Origin: CAYJBH01 sp964370765
GTDB taxonomy: Bacteria > Bacillota > Clostridia > Oscillospirales > Ruminococcaceae
DNA length: 20,694 nt
Direction of reading: 5' to 3'
Assembly (NCBI GenBank): GCA_964370765.1
Contig: CAYJKW010000037.1
Location: forward strand, 1-20,694
The translations under genes and the position numbers were made by a program. The number at the start of each line of letters is the position of its first letter. The stretch's first letter is position 1. Shown here in pieces: positions 8,451-15,165 of the stretch. Below the pieces are notes generated by a model that saw only the letters and a program-made list of their open reading frames with translations, ran no database searches and had not been told where the DNA came from.

Positions 8451-8505
8451 TGCCCCGATATGGGGTGGCTGTAAAGTCCACCTATTCACACCCCATAATC
8501 GGGCA
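8451..8505 (-). other. Intergenic hairpin between capsid and adaptor genes
   Basis: Arms 8451-8467 and 8489-8505 pair as ATGGGGTG/CACCCCAT plus TGCCC/GGGCA, separated by a small internal mismatch; the loop contains a further GTGG/CCAC pairing. A second copy of the distal arm (TATCGGGCA, 8509-8517) offers an alternative partner. No T tract follows on the minus strand and the adaptor ribosome binding site comes next. A processing, stabilising or partial-attenuation element is therefore more likely than a simple terminator. Confidence 0.55.
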
Positions 8506-8523
8506 TCCTATCGGGCAAATCTA

Positions 8524-9528
8524 TTAAAGTTCGGTTCCACCTGTGCTACCACCTATTGCAAAGGCTCTGTAGTTATGGAACATCGCAGAAAATCTACTTC
8601 TGCCTGCGATATCAAGGTTATGGGTTCTGGGCAGGATGGAGGTGGATGTTTCTAGCGGTATTCTGTCGCCCCATATTGCACCGCCTGCCATCTCGTTAAA
8701 GTCAAGGTCGGCAAGGATAAACTCGGTATCGGTTAGGTGTCCATTAAGCATAGGTGTACACAAAACCCTCCATGTACCAAACAGGTAGTTAAAGCCATTA
8801 TTTGGGCTATCAGGATCCTTATCCGCACCTATTACCTTAAACACATCCTTTTTAAGTTTGGAAACATTTGGAATAATTATAGTGTTAGGTGATACACCAC
8901 AGATATCACCTTTATCGTCCACAAGGTTTTCCATCTTTGTTGATATCTCACTCAATACATCCTCAGAAAAAGGATCGGCAAAACGGTTAGATTGTGTGTC
9001 GGTTGCATCAAGCTTTGATGGATGTGCGGTGCTAAACAGTGCAACTCCATCGGCAGATTTAGCGTTGATCTTTATATTTGCACCTGCGGCATTTTGAATT
9101 GTAAGCTCGCCCGTCTTGCCTGCACCAAGCATAGCGGCACGGAACTTCTCACGGCTACGATAGTATGATCGTGCATACATTCTTGCCTTTTTCTTAATCT
9201 GGGACGATATATTGTCCTCCATCATCGTTTTGCTTATCTCTACCGAGTTTGTCCATTCTATAAACTCGATATAGCTGGAAAATCCTTCCTTCACCTCTCC
9301 GGTGGCATAGTTTGTACCCTCAGCGGTAGGCAAAAAATCTCCCACACCTATCTCGTCGGTGTATTTCATGCCAAAACCATCTGCACTCTCTATCGAGAAT
9401 ACCGGTTCCAGCACCGAGAATTTACCCATAAAGTCCACCTCGGCATCGTTAATTATTTTGTATACCGGAAATAGGGATTTCCCCATAAAGGTATCCATTA
9501 ACCCGCTGTCGGTTTTAATTAGTGCCAT
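8524..9528 (-). CDS. Phage major capsid protein
   Basis: A 334-residue protein in the usual place after the scaffold and before the adaptor. It is rich in features of HK97-fold coat proteins: an N-terminal arm, a long basic helix (residues about 104-133, ending in SREKFRAAML), a VALFSTAHPS motif (162-171) like the F-s-x-x-H-P signature of several head proteins, a central helix (DVLSEISTKMENLV, 190-203) and a NTIIIPNVSKL strand-helix (215-225). A C-terminal strand region with AMFHNYRAFAIGG (315-327) ends the protein. The start has AAAGGAA six to eight bases upstream. An upstream scaffold-like protein, and the absence of a visible protease in the block, suggest assembly without proteolytic head maturation, as in P22-type phages. 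The specific coat family is not certain. Confidence 0.85.
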   Translation of the reverse strand: MALIKTDSGLMDTFMGKSLFPVYKIINDAEVDFMGKFSVLEPVFSIESADGFGMKYTDEIGVGDFLPTAEGTNYATGEVKEGFSSYIEFIEWTNSVEISKTMMEDNISSQIKKKARMYARSYYRSREKFRAAMLGAGKTGELTIQNAAGANIKINAKSADGVALFSTAHPSKLDATDTQSNRFADPFSEDVLSEISTKMENLVDDKGDICGVSPNTIIIPNVSKLKKDVFKVIGADKDPDSPNNGFNYLFGTWRVLCTPMLNGHLTDTEFILADLDFNEMAGGAIWGDRIPLETSTSILPRTHNLDIAGRSRFSAMFHNYRAFAIGGSTGGTEL

Positions 9529-9549
9529 TATAAAGTTCCTTTCATTAAA

Positions 9550-9684
9550 TTATTTCTTACCGGTCGATTTAACTCTTAAGTCCTTACCTTTTTGCACATC
9601 CGGTTTAGATTGTGTTTTTTGTGGGTAAGGGGCCTTTACATCCTTAATCCCTCCGGATTTAATGCTACCTGCATAGCTTTTCAT
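9550..9684 (-). CDS. Small basic virion-region protein
   Basis: A 44-residue protein with 11 Lys and few hydrophobic residues, predicted disordered (MKSYAGSIKSGGIKDVKA at the N-terminus, ending KSTGKK). It sits between the scaffold and major capsid genes. The ATG at 9684 is preferred because AAAGGATG lies just upstream; a longer in-frame start at 9762 would overlap the scaffold gene and has no such site. It has no cysteines or membrane segment. Small basic proteins next to capsid genes can be head decoration or DNA-associated proteins, but its role is unknown. The intact frame, ribosome binding site and neat fit between neighbours support it being a gene. Confidence 0.7.
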   Translation of the reverse strand: MKSYAGSIKSGGIKDVKAPYPQKTQSKPDVQKGKDLRVKSTGKK

Positions 9685-9700
9685 AACTACATCCTTTCTG

Positions 9701-10471
9701 TTAATATCTGTTAAGCATCTGTTTTCGATAGTCGGATAACGCATCGGCATGGGATATACCATAACGCTCGTACTCTCTCAGTACATCGCTAGGTACATCA
9801 ACAGCTCCCGATTGCTTTGCGCCCCCTATCGCTTTGATGTGCGATATTCCGGCCTCACCCTCCCCCTGCTCCTTACAAAATGTTTTGTAAATCTGCTGTG
9901 GTGTAAAGCCCGATCTTATCATTACTACAAGCTGATTAACATCCTGCACCGATAAATCAGCAAAAAAACAGGGGTCCTTAGCATGGCAATATTCGGTAGC
10001 CTGTGATGTCTTTTGGTTCCATTGCAGTGTATGAAGCTGATTTTCAAGCTTATCCATTAGCAGTGCCTTACGAATAATATCAGGCGCAACACCGCTCTGC
10101 TCGGCCTCTTTCATTACATCCGCCTCAAACTGCTGCTGCTTTGCATTTTTTACTATCTGCTGTGCGCTTTCAATTCGCTCCTCAATGCTTTCACCTGTGG
10201 CGCCAAGGCTATTAATAAGCTCCTCTACAGCCCCCTCACGTTGTCGCATAAGCTCGATAGTTTTCTTACGGTTGGCATCAGCATACATTTTGCGTTGCTC
10301 TAATGTTTGTGGCGTTTTTGTTTCTAAAGAATCCTGCAACAGGCTATCCTCGGAGTTTTTAGCCGATTCCACGGCAACCGCTACATCACCCAATAGATCG
10401 GAGTTTTCAGCCGGCTCCACGGCAAATAGCTCTTCTAGCTGAATCTGTTTTGCTGCGTTTACTTTTTTCAT
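9701..10471 (-). CDS. Probable capsid scaffolding protein
   Basis: A 256-residue protein placed between the portal block and the capsid gene, where scaffolds are found. The N-terminal 60 residues are acidic and low-complexity, with a 16-codon tandem duplication (AVEPAENSD and AVESAKNSED). Residues 60-160 are charged and helical, probably coiled coil (NRKKTIELMRQREGAVEELI, QQIVKNAKQQQFEADVMKEA). The C-terminal 100 residues form a separate part with SVQDVNQLVVMIRSGFTPQQI (about 174-194) and end in a basic helix (LSDYRKQMLNRY), the kind of tail scaffolds use to touch coat subunits. AAGGAG precedes the ATG. No protease motif is visible. The function is inferred from position and composition. Confidence 0.65.
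   Translation of the reverse strand: MKKVNAAKQIQLEELFAVEPAENSDLLGDVAVAVESAKNSEDSLLQDSLETKTPQTLEQRKMYADANRKKTIELMRQREGAVEELINSLGATGESIEERIESAQQIVKNAKQQQFEADVMKEAEQSGVAPDIIRKALLMDKLENQLHTLQWNQKTSQATEYCHAKDPCFFADLSVQDVNQLVVMIRSGFTPQQIYKTFCKEQGEGEAGISHIKAIGGAKQSGAVDVPSDVLREYERYGISHADALSDYRKQMLNRY
10351..10425. repeat. 48-bp-period imperfect direct repeat inside the scaffold gene
   Basis: 27-base copies at 10351-10377 and 10399-10425 differ at 3 positions (shared CGGAGTTTT, AGCCG, TCCACGGCAA). The 48-base offset is exactly 16 codons, so the duplication keeps frame and gives two copies of an acidic peptide near the protein N-terminus. Confidence 0.8.
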
Positions 10472-10512
10472 ACTTCTCTCCTTGAATTTTTAGGCGTTTC
10501 TGCCAACGTTTA

Positions 10513-10554
10513 TATATTAAAATCGTAATGGACGTAATCCAAACGATTAATATA
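10513..10554 (-). other. AT-rich hairpin upstream of the scaffold gene
   Basis: Arms TATATT-AA-AATCGT (10513-10526) and ACGATT-AATATA (10543-10554) pair over 12 bp with a 2-base bulge, and the interior contains TGGA/TCCA (10529-10532 with 10538-10541). It fills most of the 90-base gap between the zinc-ribbon gene and the scaffold gene, one of the two real gaps inside the phage operon. No T tract follows on the minus strand. It may be an mRNA processing or stability element. Confidence 0.5.
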
Positions 10555-10561
10555 CCTAGCC

Positions 10562-10930
10562 TTACACCCTATACTCCTTGCCACATTCACAGCGTGCATA
10601 GCTCTCCCCCGATTGGCCATAAAGCTCGATACCAGGCTTGTAAACCACTTCATCCCCTTGCGTTTCGCTTACCATCCGACCACATTCACAAAAAAGCACA
10701 CTACTTTGTAGCCCCATCGGCTCAGCACCGCCAAATCTTGGCTTGTTATATTCTCTACAGTCCGGATTTACACAGCTAATAACTGCAATTGTGTAACCCT
10801 GTGTAGGCGTGGTTGGTTCATCATCATTTTCGTACGATATGATAGAACGTTGGATCCTAAGGCTGGATGCGTTACAAACATCACATACATCATCAGGTGG
10901 GCTAAGCGCCTTTAGTTCGTTCAGGTTCAT
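10562..10930 (-). CDS. Small protein with two zinc-ribbon-like cysteine sets
   Basis: A 122-residue protein immediately after the portal gene, overlapping its end by 29 bases, with a strong AGGAGG seven bases before the ATG. Eight cysteines occur in pairs: C16/C19 (CDVC), C53/C58 (CVNPDC), C81/C83 (CECG) and C114/C116 (CECGKEY). This suggests two metal sites, the first formed by pairs one and two, the second by pairs three and four. There is no membrane segment. I do not recognise the family. The tight coupling to the portal gene suggests a role in head assembly, portal function or packaging, but a regulatory or host-directed role cannot be excluded. Confidence 0.78.
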   Translation of the reverse strand: MNLNELKALSPPDDVCDVCNASSLRIQRSIISYENDDEPTTPTQGYTIAVISCVNPDCREYNKPRFGGAEPMGLQSSVLFCECGRMVSETQGDEVVYKPGIELYGQSGESYARCECGKEYRV

Positions 10931-12749
10931 CTAAAACCTCCTCCTGTCTATTTTGTTCGTTTTCAAGTTGCTGTTCCCAAAACTCCACCTGCCTTGCCGA
11001 GCCGGGAAAATCCAGGTATTGTCTTTCTCGCCAAACATTAAGCCTTGCCTGTGTTGTGTTAGGGTCACCATAAAGACCTGATGTAAAATCCTGCGAAATA
11101 TACTGTAGTACCTCGCTTCGATTATTTGGATTAACTCCGGTTTCATCTACCGTAAATATAAATCTATCCTCATAAAAAAGATTACCCTTTTTATCCTGTT
11201 CCAAAAAATCAATTCGTTTAAAACAATAGCCATCCCCACTGGGGTTATCTTTATCGCTATATATACGCTCACTATCGTCAAAAGCAAGCATCGCTTCAAA
11301 TATTGCCCTGTAAATATTTGAATAGAAATGATTTTTTAGCGATTGCAACACCCTTTTTATTCCGGCACTTTGTGCAATCTGGGTCTCTTTTGCACGTCCG
11401 CTTATTGCCGTTGCATCCTGCTTACCTTGGTAGCTATCGGTTACTGCAAGCACAGCCTTTGCATACTGGTATGATTTATCAAGCACGTTGTAATCCTGTT
11501 GCGAATTAAACTCAAAGGCTATAGTGCGCATCATTGCAAGCTGATCAGGTGCCTCCACCGACAGTACATTTCCCATAACGTTATTAAGCTCAAAACTCAT
11601 ATTCTCAGGCTTCGTCATTATATAGCCAGAATTTACCATTTTTTCCAAAATTTTGGTAGATGCAATATTCATCCCCTCCTGCAGGGATCTTATTGCCTCA
11701 CAATCGCTTTTCCCAAACAGCTGCCCTGCCACAGTTCCGTTCTGCCTTACACATACCGGTGCATAATTAATGGTATAATATGGTAACACTCTTGGTTTAA
11801 CCGCCACCTCAAATCCCTTCATTATTTCTCCGGTAACAGTATCAATATTCGCAACCTCTCTCATAATAGGCTCGCCACAATCATCAAGCATAGGTAGCGA
11901 GCACTCTATGGTATGATAGGGGGTATTCATTACACCCTGCAATACCGTGCCCTCACGGGTGCGAAGCTCTGACTTTCTACCTCCACAGCTACATACATCA
12001 CCCATTATCGCACCACATTTTATGCAAACATTATCCTTACGTGCAAAATAGTTATCAAGGCTCACAAGCTCAATATCCCCAACCCACGCTATATGTGCCC
12101 AGCTACCATTTAACCGATAAAACATCCTAATAAGCGTTACAATGTCATCGTTATCTTTGCTGGCACTGCCCTCCTCTGCTACGCACTCGCCTGCCAGCCG
12201 TTCACGAAACTGCTCCCCATACTGCTCTATAATGCTGCTTTTAGTTACATCCTCTATTATGAAATAGTAGTCCATGTTATCGACATTATCTATATCAGGT
12301 TGCGGAATAAAATCCGTAGCAGGGATATGCTTTATCGTGATTTCTCCACGCCTACTACCTTTTTTAGCCCCATACTCTACTATCGCAACGCTACCCCCAA
12401 CTATATGTGACTCTCGCTCAAAAATATCGTTAAGTATCTGCATCGGCAGCCTATCCATCTCACTTCTTAGCATTGCAGTTATCGATCTTGCACGCTCTCT
12501 GTTGGCCTTTGTATCGATCTGTGGTCGTACCATCGGGGCAGGTATGTCTATGCTTAACTGTGCATCTATTAGCTCTCGTGTTGCGTTATACACAAGCCCA
12601 AAGGTTGAGTCTTTGTCATGCCCTGTAAGTCCATCTTGGTATTGACTATGCGCTCTGGCAGCGTTTGCTCTAAAAACACTATGTCTATGCAGTGCTGTAT
12701 CGTATAGCTCCTTTGCTATATCTATTGTCAACTTATATTTAAATATCAT
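10902..12749 (-). CDS. Phage portal protein with internal zinc ribbon
   Basis: The portal forms the ring at the head vertex through which DNA enters and leaves and to which terminase docks. The 615-residue protein has a typical helical N-terminus, an IVGGSVAIVEY strand region (116-126) with HIPATDFIPQPD following (141-152), and LFGKSDCEAIRSLQEGMN (344-361), a segment typical of portal stem regions. A polar, Glu/Gln-rich tail closes it. Unusually, residues 242-255 hold a C-x2-C-x7-C-x-C set (CIKC, then CSC) between two portal blocks, which looks like an inserted zinc ribbon. The start codon overlaps the terminase stop (ATGA) and GGGGGAG lies just upstream. The length and segments best resemble portals of short-tailed phages, but I cannot name the exact family. 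Confidence 0.88.
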   Translation of the reverse strand: MIFKYKLTIDIAKELYDTALHRHSVFRANAARAHSQYQDGLTGHDKDSTFGLVYNATRELIDAQLSIDIPAPMVRPQIDTKANRERARSITAMLRSEMDRLPMQILNDIFERESHIVGGSVAIVEYGAKKGSRRGEITIKHIPATDFIPQPDIDNVDNMDYYFIIEDVTKSSIIEQYGEQFRERLAGECVAEEGSASKDNDDIVTLIRMFYRLNGSWAHIAWVGDIELVSLDNYFARKDNVCIKCGAIMGDVCSCGGRKSELRTREGTVLQGVMNTPYHTIECSLPMLDDCGEPIMREVANIDTVTGEIMKGFEVAVKPRVLPYYTINYAPVCVRQNGTVAGQLFGKSDCEAIRSLQEGMNIASTKILEKMVNSGYIMTKPENMSFELNNVMGNVLSVEAPDQLAMMRTIAFEFNSQQDYNVLDKSYQYAKAVLAVTDSYQGKQDATAISGRAKETQIAQSAGIKRVLQSLKNHFYSNIYRAIFEAMLAFDDSERIYSDKDNPSGDGYCFKRIDFLEQDKKGNLFYEDRFIFTVDETGVNPNNRSEVLQYISQDFTSGLYGDPNTTQARLNVWRERQYLDFPGSARQVEFWEQQLENEQNRQEEVLDEPERTKGA

Positions 12750-14554
12750 CTCTCCCCCGTATATGGAATACCACCGTATCGTTTAACAATAGCATCTCTT
12801 GTTGCCTTGTCCGCCTGTTCATAATCTTTGAAAATATCCGGTGCAACCCTCACTTTTTTAATAGGTATAGATATCTCGTAGCTTTGTTGATTCCTTATTA
12901 TATTGGCAATCATGTCTGCAAAAAGACAATCATCGTGACCACCGGCACGGTGATCGGGCCTACCGTTATTATCAAACTCCCATTCACGCGCCTCGCACAG
13001 GGTCCTTTTATCTACAATCTGCTCGGCATTGTCGTTTATCATCTTTGCGTAGTTTGTATATAAAAGCGGCCTTGTATTTCCATCGGTCTTCCATCCATAT
13101 TTTTCCTCTACAACATGTTTATAGCTATCAAAATTCTGCCTTAAATATTGACGAGGGTATCTTAACCGTTGCAACTCTATTACCGGTTGCAGATTAAAGT
13201 TAACCTCTATACCTATAAGCGCCCTGTTATAATACATCCCCAAACAGTAAAGCCTGTCGGTAAATGGGCTGGAATCGCTTCCCAGATTCGGCATATAAAG
13301 TGTCGCCACCTGCATGCCTGTATCGTTACGCCTCACGCTTGCAGTATAGGCATCTCCACCATCTCCTGCGGTATCTGCCCCTATCACATAGGGCACATTC
13401 GGTAGCACCTCCTCATAGATTGTTATATCATCTCCAGTCACCTCCCTATAGCTTTGTATCCTATCTCTATCCTGCGAATTTTTCCACTCGGCTGCAAAGG
13501 ATATCCTTTTTACCGGCGGTTTTGCGGCTACTATCTGCCGTGTAAGCTTATCGGTATCAAACACCGGTCTGCCGGAGGATATAAATGCCTCCTGTGCAGT
13601 ACAAGGATACTCCTGTTTTATAAGCGCCTTATCTATGTATCCTTCGTATTTATGTAGATACCAAAGCAGCTGTGCATCATCTAACCTAAGTTCCTTAAGC
13701 CAACAAAGTCGTTTTGCTATCCAGCTATCACTCCGCATAATCTCATACAGTCTTTCGACCTCCTGCACCCTGCAGCTATCCCTATATTCCGGTGTGCGCC
13801 ACCACTCATAAAACAGTGTAGTATGCCGCCCACTTTCCCACATCTCTCGATAATCATTAAAGCCATTTGCTGTACTTTCATAAATTCTTATGCAATCGGC
13901 GGTAAGTGCCTCTCCAAGACTTGCCTGTGTTGCGGCAATTCCACACTGCCAAAATGCACACTCACTTGCATGTAAAAAATTAATGGTACGGGATCGACCC
14001 ATCTGATTGGATGCAACCTGTACAGCCCAGCTACTGTTTAACCTATCAAACCTTAGCTCCCTACGGTTATTAAACTTTTCGGTAGGTTTTACATTTTTTG
14101 GTAGCATCCCATACGGAAATTTTGCCTTAGCTTCAAATATCGTCGCAACATTCTCTGCAGTATCTGCAACGGTAAGCCCTTCAAAATTTTGAGATAGAAT
14201 TGCAGATGCCAGTTGATAGGCAGTAATAAGTGTTGTAAACCCCTGCTGTCTCCCCTTTAAAACGAGGATTGATATACTGTCAGACTCCCCTTTATAAAAC
14301 CGTTGTTTTGCATCATTAAGCCTGTTAATAAAATCCCTTTGAACCTCATTTAAAACAAATGGCCGTGTGACCTTTTTCTTATCCACAACAAGCATTAACA
14401 GCTCTATCAACAGCTCAGGACTTTGCTGTAGTTCCGCAAGAAGATTAGGGTTAGAAGCCACGGTGTGTGCGGCAAGTTCCCTAAATACATCATCCGATTT
14501 CGCACGTTTCCTCAACCTTATCATCTGCCTCACGGTAGTCGGTGTATACTCCAT
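12746..14554 (-). CDS. Terminase large subunit (packaging ATPase and nuclease)
   Basis: The motor protein that cuts concatemeric DNA and pumps it through the portal. The 602-residue protein has all expected parts: an adenine/Q-type motif around FVLNEVQRDF (66-75), Walker A LKGRQQGFTT (99-108), Walker B INFLHASECAFW (191-202, acidic E198), and the coupling motif YESTANGF (225-232). The RNase H-like nuclease shows a first acidic residue in VIGADTAGDGGD (390-401, D394), a second acidic motif at IGIEVNF (447-453, E450) and a third, GGHDD (538-542). Both activities therefore look intact. GGAGG precedes the ATG by nine bases. It overlaps the small terminase gene by 65 bases and the portal by 4, as expected for co-translated packaging genes. 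Confidence 0.97.
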   Translation of the reverse strand: MEYTPTTVRQMIRLRKRAKSDDVFRELAAHTVASNPNLLAELQQSPELLIELLMLVVDKKKVTRPFVLNEVQRDFINRLNDAKQRFYKGESDSISILVLKGRQQGFTTLITAYQLASAILSQNFEGLTVADTAENVATIFEAKAKFPYGMLPKNVKPTEKFNNRRELRFDRLNSSWAVQVASNQMGRSRTINFLHASECAFWQCGIAATQASLGEALTADCIRIYESTANGFNDYREMWESGRHTTLFYEWWRTPEYRDSCRVQEVERLYEIMRSDSWIAKRLCWLKELRLDDAQLLWYLHKYEGYIDKALIKQEYPCTAQEAFISSGRPVFDTDKLTRQIVAAKPPVKRISFAAEWKNSQDRDRIQSYREVTGDDITIYEEVLPNVPYVIGADTAGDGGDAYTASVRRNDTGMQVATLYMPNLGSDSSPFTDRLYCLGMYYNRALIGIEVNFNLQPVIELQRLRYPRQYLRQNFDSYKHVVEEKYGWKTDGNTRPLLYTNYAKMINDNAEQIVDKRTLCEAREWEFDNNGRPDHRAGGHDDCLFADMIANIIRNQQSYEISIPIKKVRVAPDIFKDYEQADKATRDAIVKRYGGIPYTGER

Positions 14555-14915
14555 CTATTAAATCCTCCCATCTACCCGTGCTTGTTCCGGATGTATCAAC
14601 CCTTTGCTTGTCACTCCAATCGCAAAGGTTTTTAAGGCAAAGTGTGGTTATCGTGGCATTGTATCTTCCTTTTAAAGCCCCTGCAGCAAGGGTGTCGGCT
14701 AAAAGGTTTGTCATCTCTTTTTTCACCTGCTGTGAATATTTCTCTACCGTATGTTGTGCCTGCCTAACCGTAATTCCATCGTTGTTTGTAGCAAGCCATC
14801 TACAAAAACATCCATGTGTAGGCGCTAGTGGAAAATCATTTTCGGTAACATATGTTAAAAACAATGTATACTGCGCCAAAAGCTGGCTACCGCTCCTTAT
14901 TTTTTGCCCCGCCAT
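14490..14915 (-). CDS. Terminase small subunit
   Basis: The DNA-recognition subunit of the packaging motor, first gene of the phage late operon. The 141-residue protein has an N-terminal region with FCRWLATN (37-44), resembling the helix-turn-helix entry of small terminases. A helical middle follows (residues about 50-85), then a C-terminal block YNATITTLCLKNLCDWSDKQ (about 85-104), which matches the 'LKN..gw.DK' pattern of P22 gp3-type small subunits. The start at 14915 is preferred: the ATG follows AAAGGGGGAGAG directly, whereas an in-frame GTG at 14936 would place that ribosome binding site inside the gene. It overlaps the large terminase by 65 bases. Confidence 0.88.
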   Translation of the reverse strand: MAGQKIRSGSQLLAQYTLFLTYVTENDFPLAPTHGCFCRWLATNNDGITVRQAQHTVEKYSQQVKKEMTNLLADTLAAGALKGRYNATITTLCLKNLCDWSDKQRVDTSGTSTGRWEDLIDGVYTDYREADDKVEETCEIG

Positions 14916-14950
14916 CTCTCCCCCTTTAGTTAGCACTACCCTCTATATTT

Positions 14951-14959
14951 ATTGTATCA
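14951..14959 (-). promoter_or_regulatory. Possible extended -10 promoter for the phage late operon
   Basis: On the minus strand the sequence reads TGATACAAT, an extended -10 (TG-N-TACAAT), about 36 bases before the small terminase start. No -35 hexamer is seen at the right distance, as is common for activator-dependent late promoters. This is the best candidate in the 250-base gap, but the signal is weak and could be chance in AT-rich DNA. Confidence 0.3.
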
Positions 14960-15007
14960 AAGTAGGTGGCTTTTTTTTGTGCCTAGTTTATGTCGAAAAA
15001 TGGCCAC

Positions 15008-15036
15008 AAAAAAAAGCCCCTTAAAACAAGGGCTTT
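15008..15036 (-). terminator. Second minus-strand terminator between host kinase and phage operon
   Basis: The stem AAAGCCCCTT/AAGGGCTTT (15013-15022 with 15028-15036, one bulged C) with a 5-base loop is followed on the minus strand by eight T residues. It lies between the kinase terminator and the small terminase gene, so it further insulates the phage operon from host transcription. Confidence 0.8.
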
Positions 15037-15072
15037 CGATGGTTACAAAAATATTACAAGAGGCAAAAAATG

Positions 15073-15101
15073 TTGATTCTTACAATAATTTGTTGTATAC
15101 T
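15073..15101 (+). promoter_or_regulatory. Plus-strand sigma-A-like promoter facing the kinase terminator
   Basis: TTGATT (15073-15078), a 17-base spacer and TATACT (15096-15101) make a good sigma-A promoter on the plus strand. It would start a transcript near 15108 that runs directly into the hairpin at 15119-15154. AGGGGG (15103-15108) and an ATG at 15115 open a 15-codon frame ending at 15162, but that frame is largely the terminator itself. Confidence 0.4.
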
Positions 15102-15118
15102 TAGGGGGCATTTTATGT

Positions 15119-15154
15119 GCAAAAAAGTCGCCGAAGCATTGGCGGCTTTTTTGC
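15119..15154. terminator. Bidirectional rho-independent terminator after the kinase gene
   Basis: GCAAAAAAGTCGCC (15119-15132) pairs with GGCGGCTTTTTTGC (15141-15154) around an 8-base loop, with A and T runs on both sides, so it can stop transcription in either direction. It lies 11 bases after the kinase stop codon (minus strand) and just after the plus-strand promoter. Confidence 0.88.
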
Positions 15155-15165
15155 TGTTTTAATTA

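Noticed and set aside
9685..9762. Longer N-terminus for the 44-residue basic protein
   Set aside because: It would overlap the end of the scaffold gene and lacks a ribosome binding site; the ATG at 9684 has AAAGGATG.
14542..15024. 160-codon plus-strand frame opposite the small terminase
   Set aside because: Shadow of the terminase gene running into the terminator region; no ribosome binding site or recognisable motif.
15115..15162. 15-codon plus-strand peptide as a firm gene call
   Set aside because: The frame coincides with the terminator stem, and the predicted transcription start falls at its putative ribosome binding site, so it is kept only as a finding.
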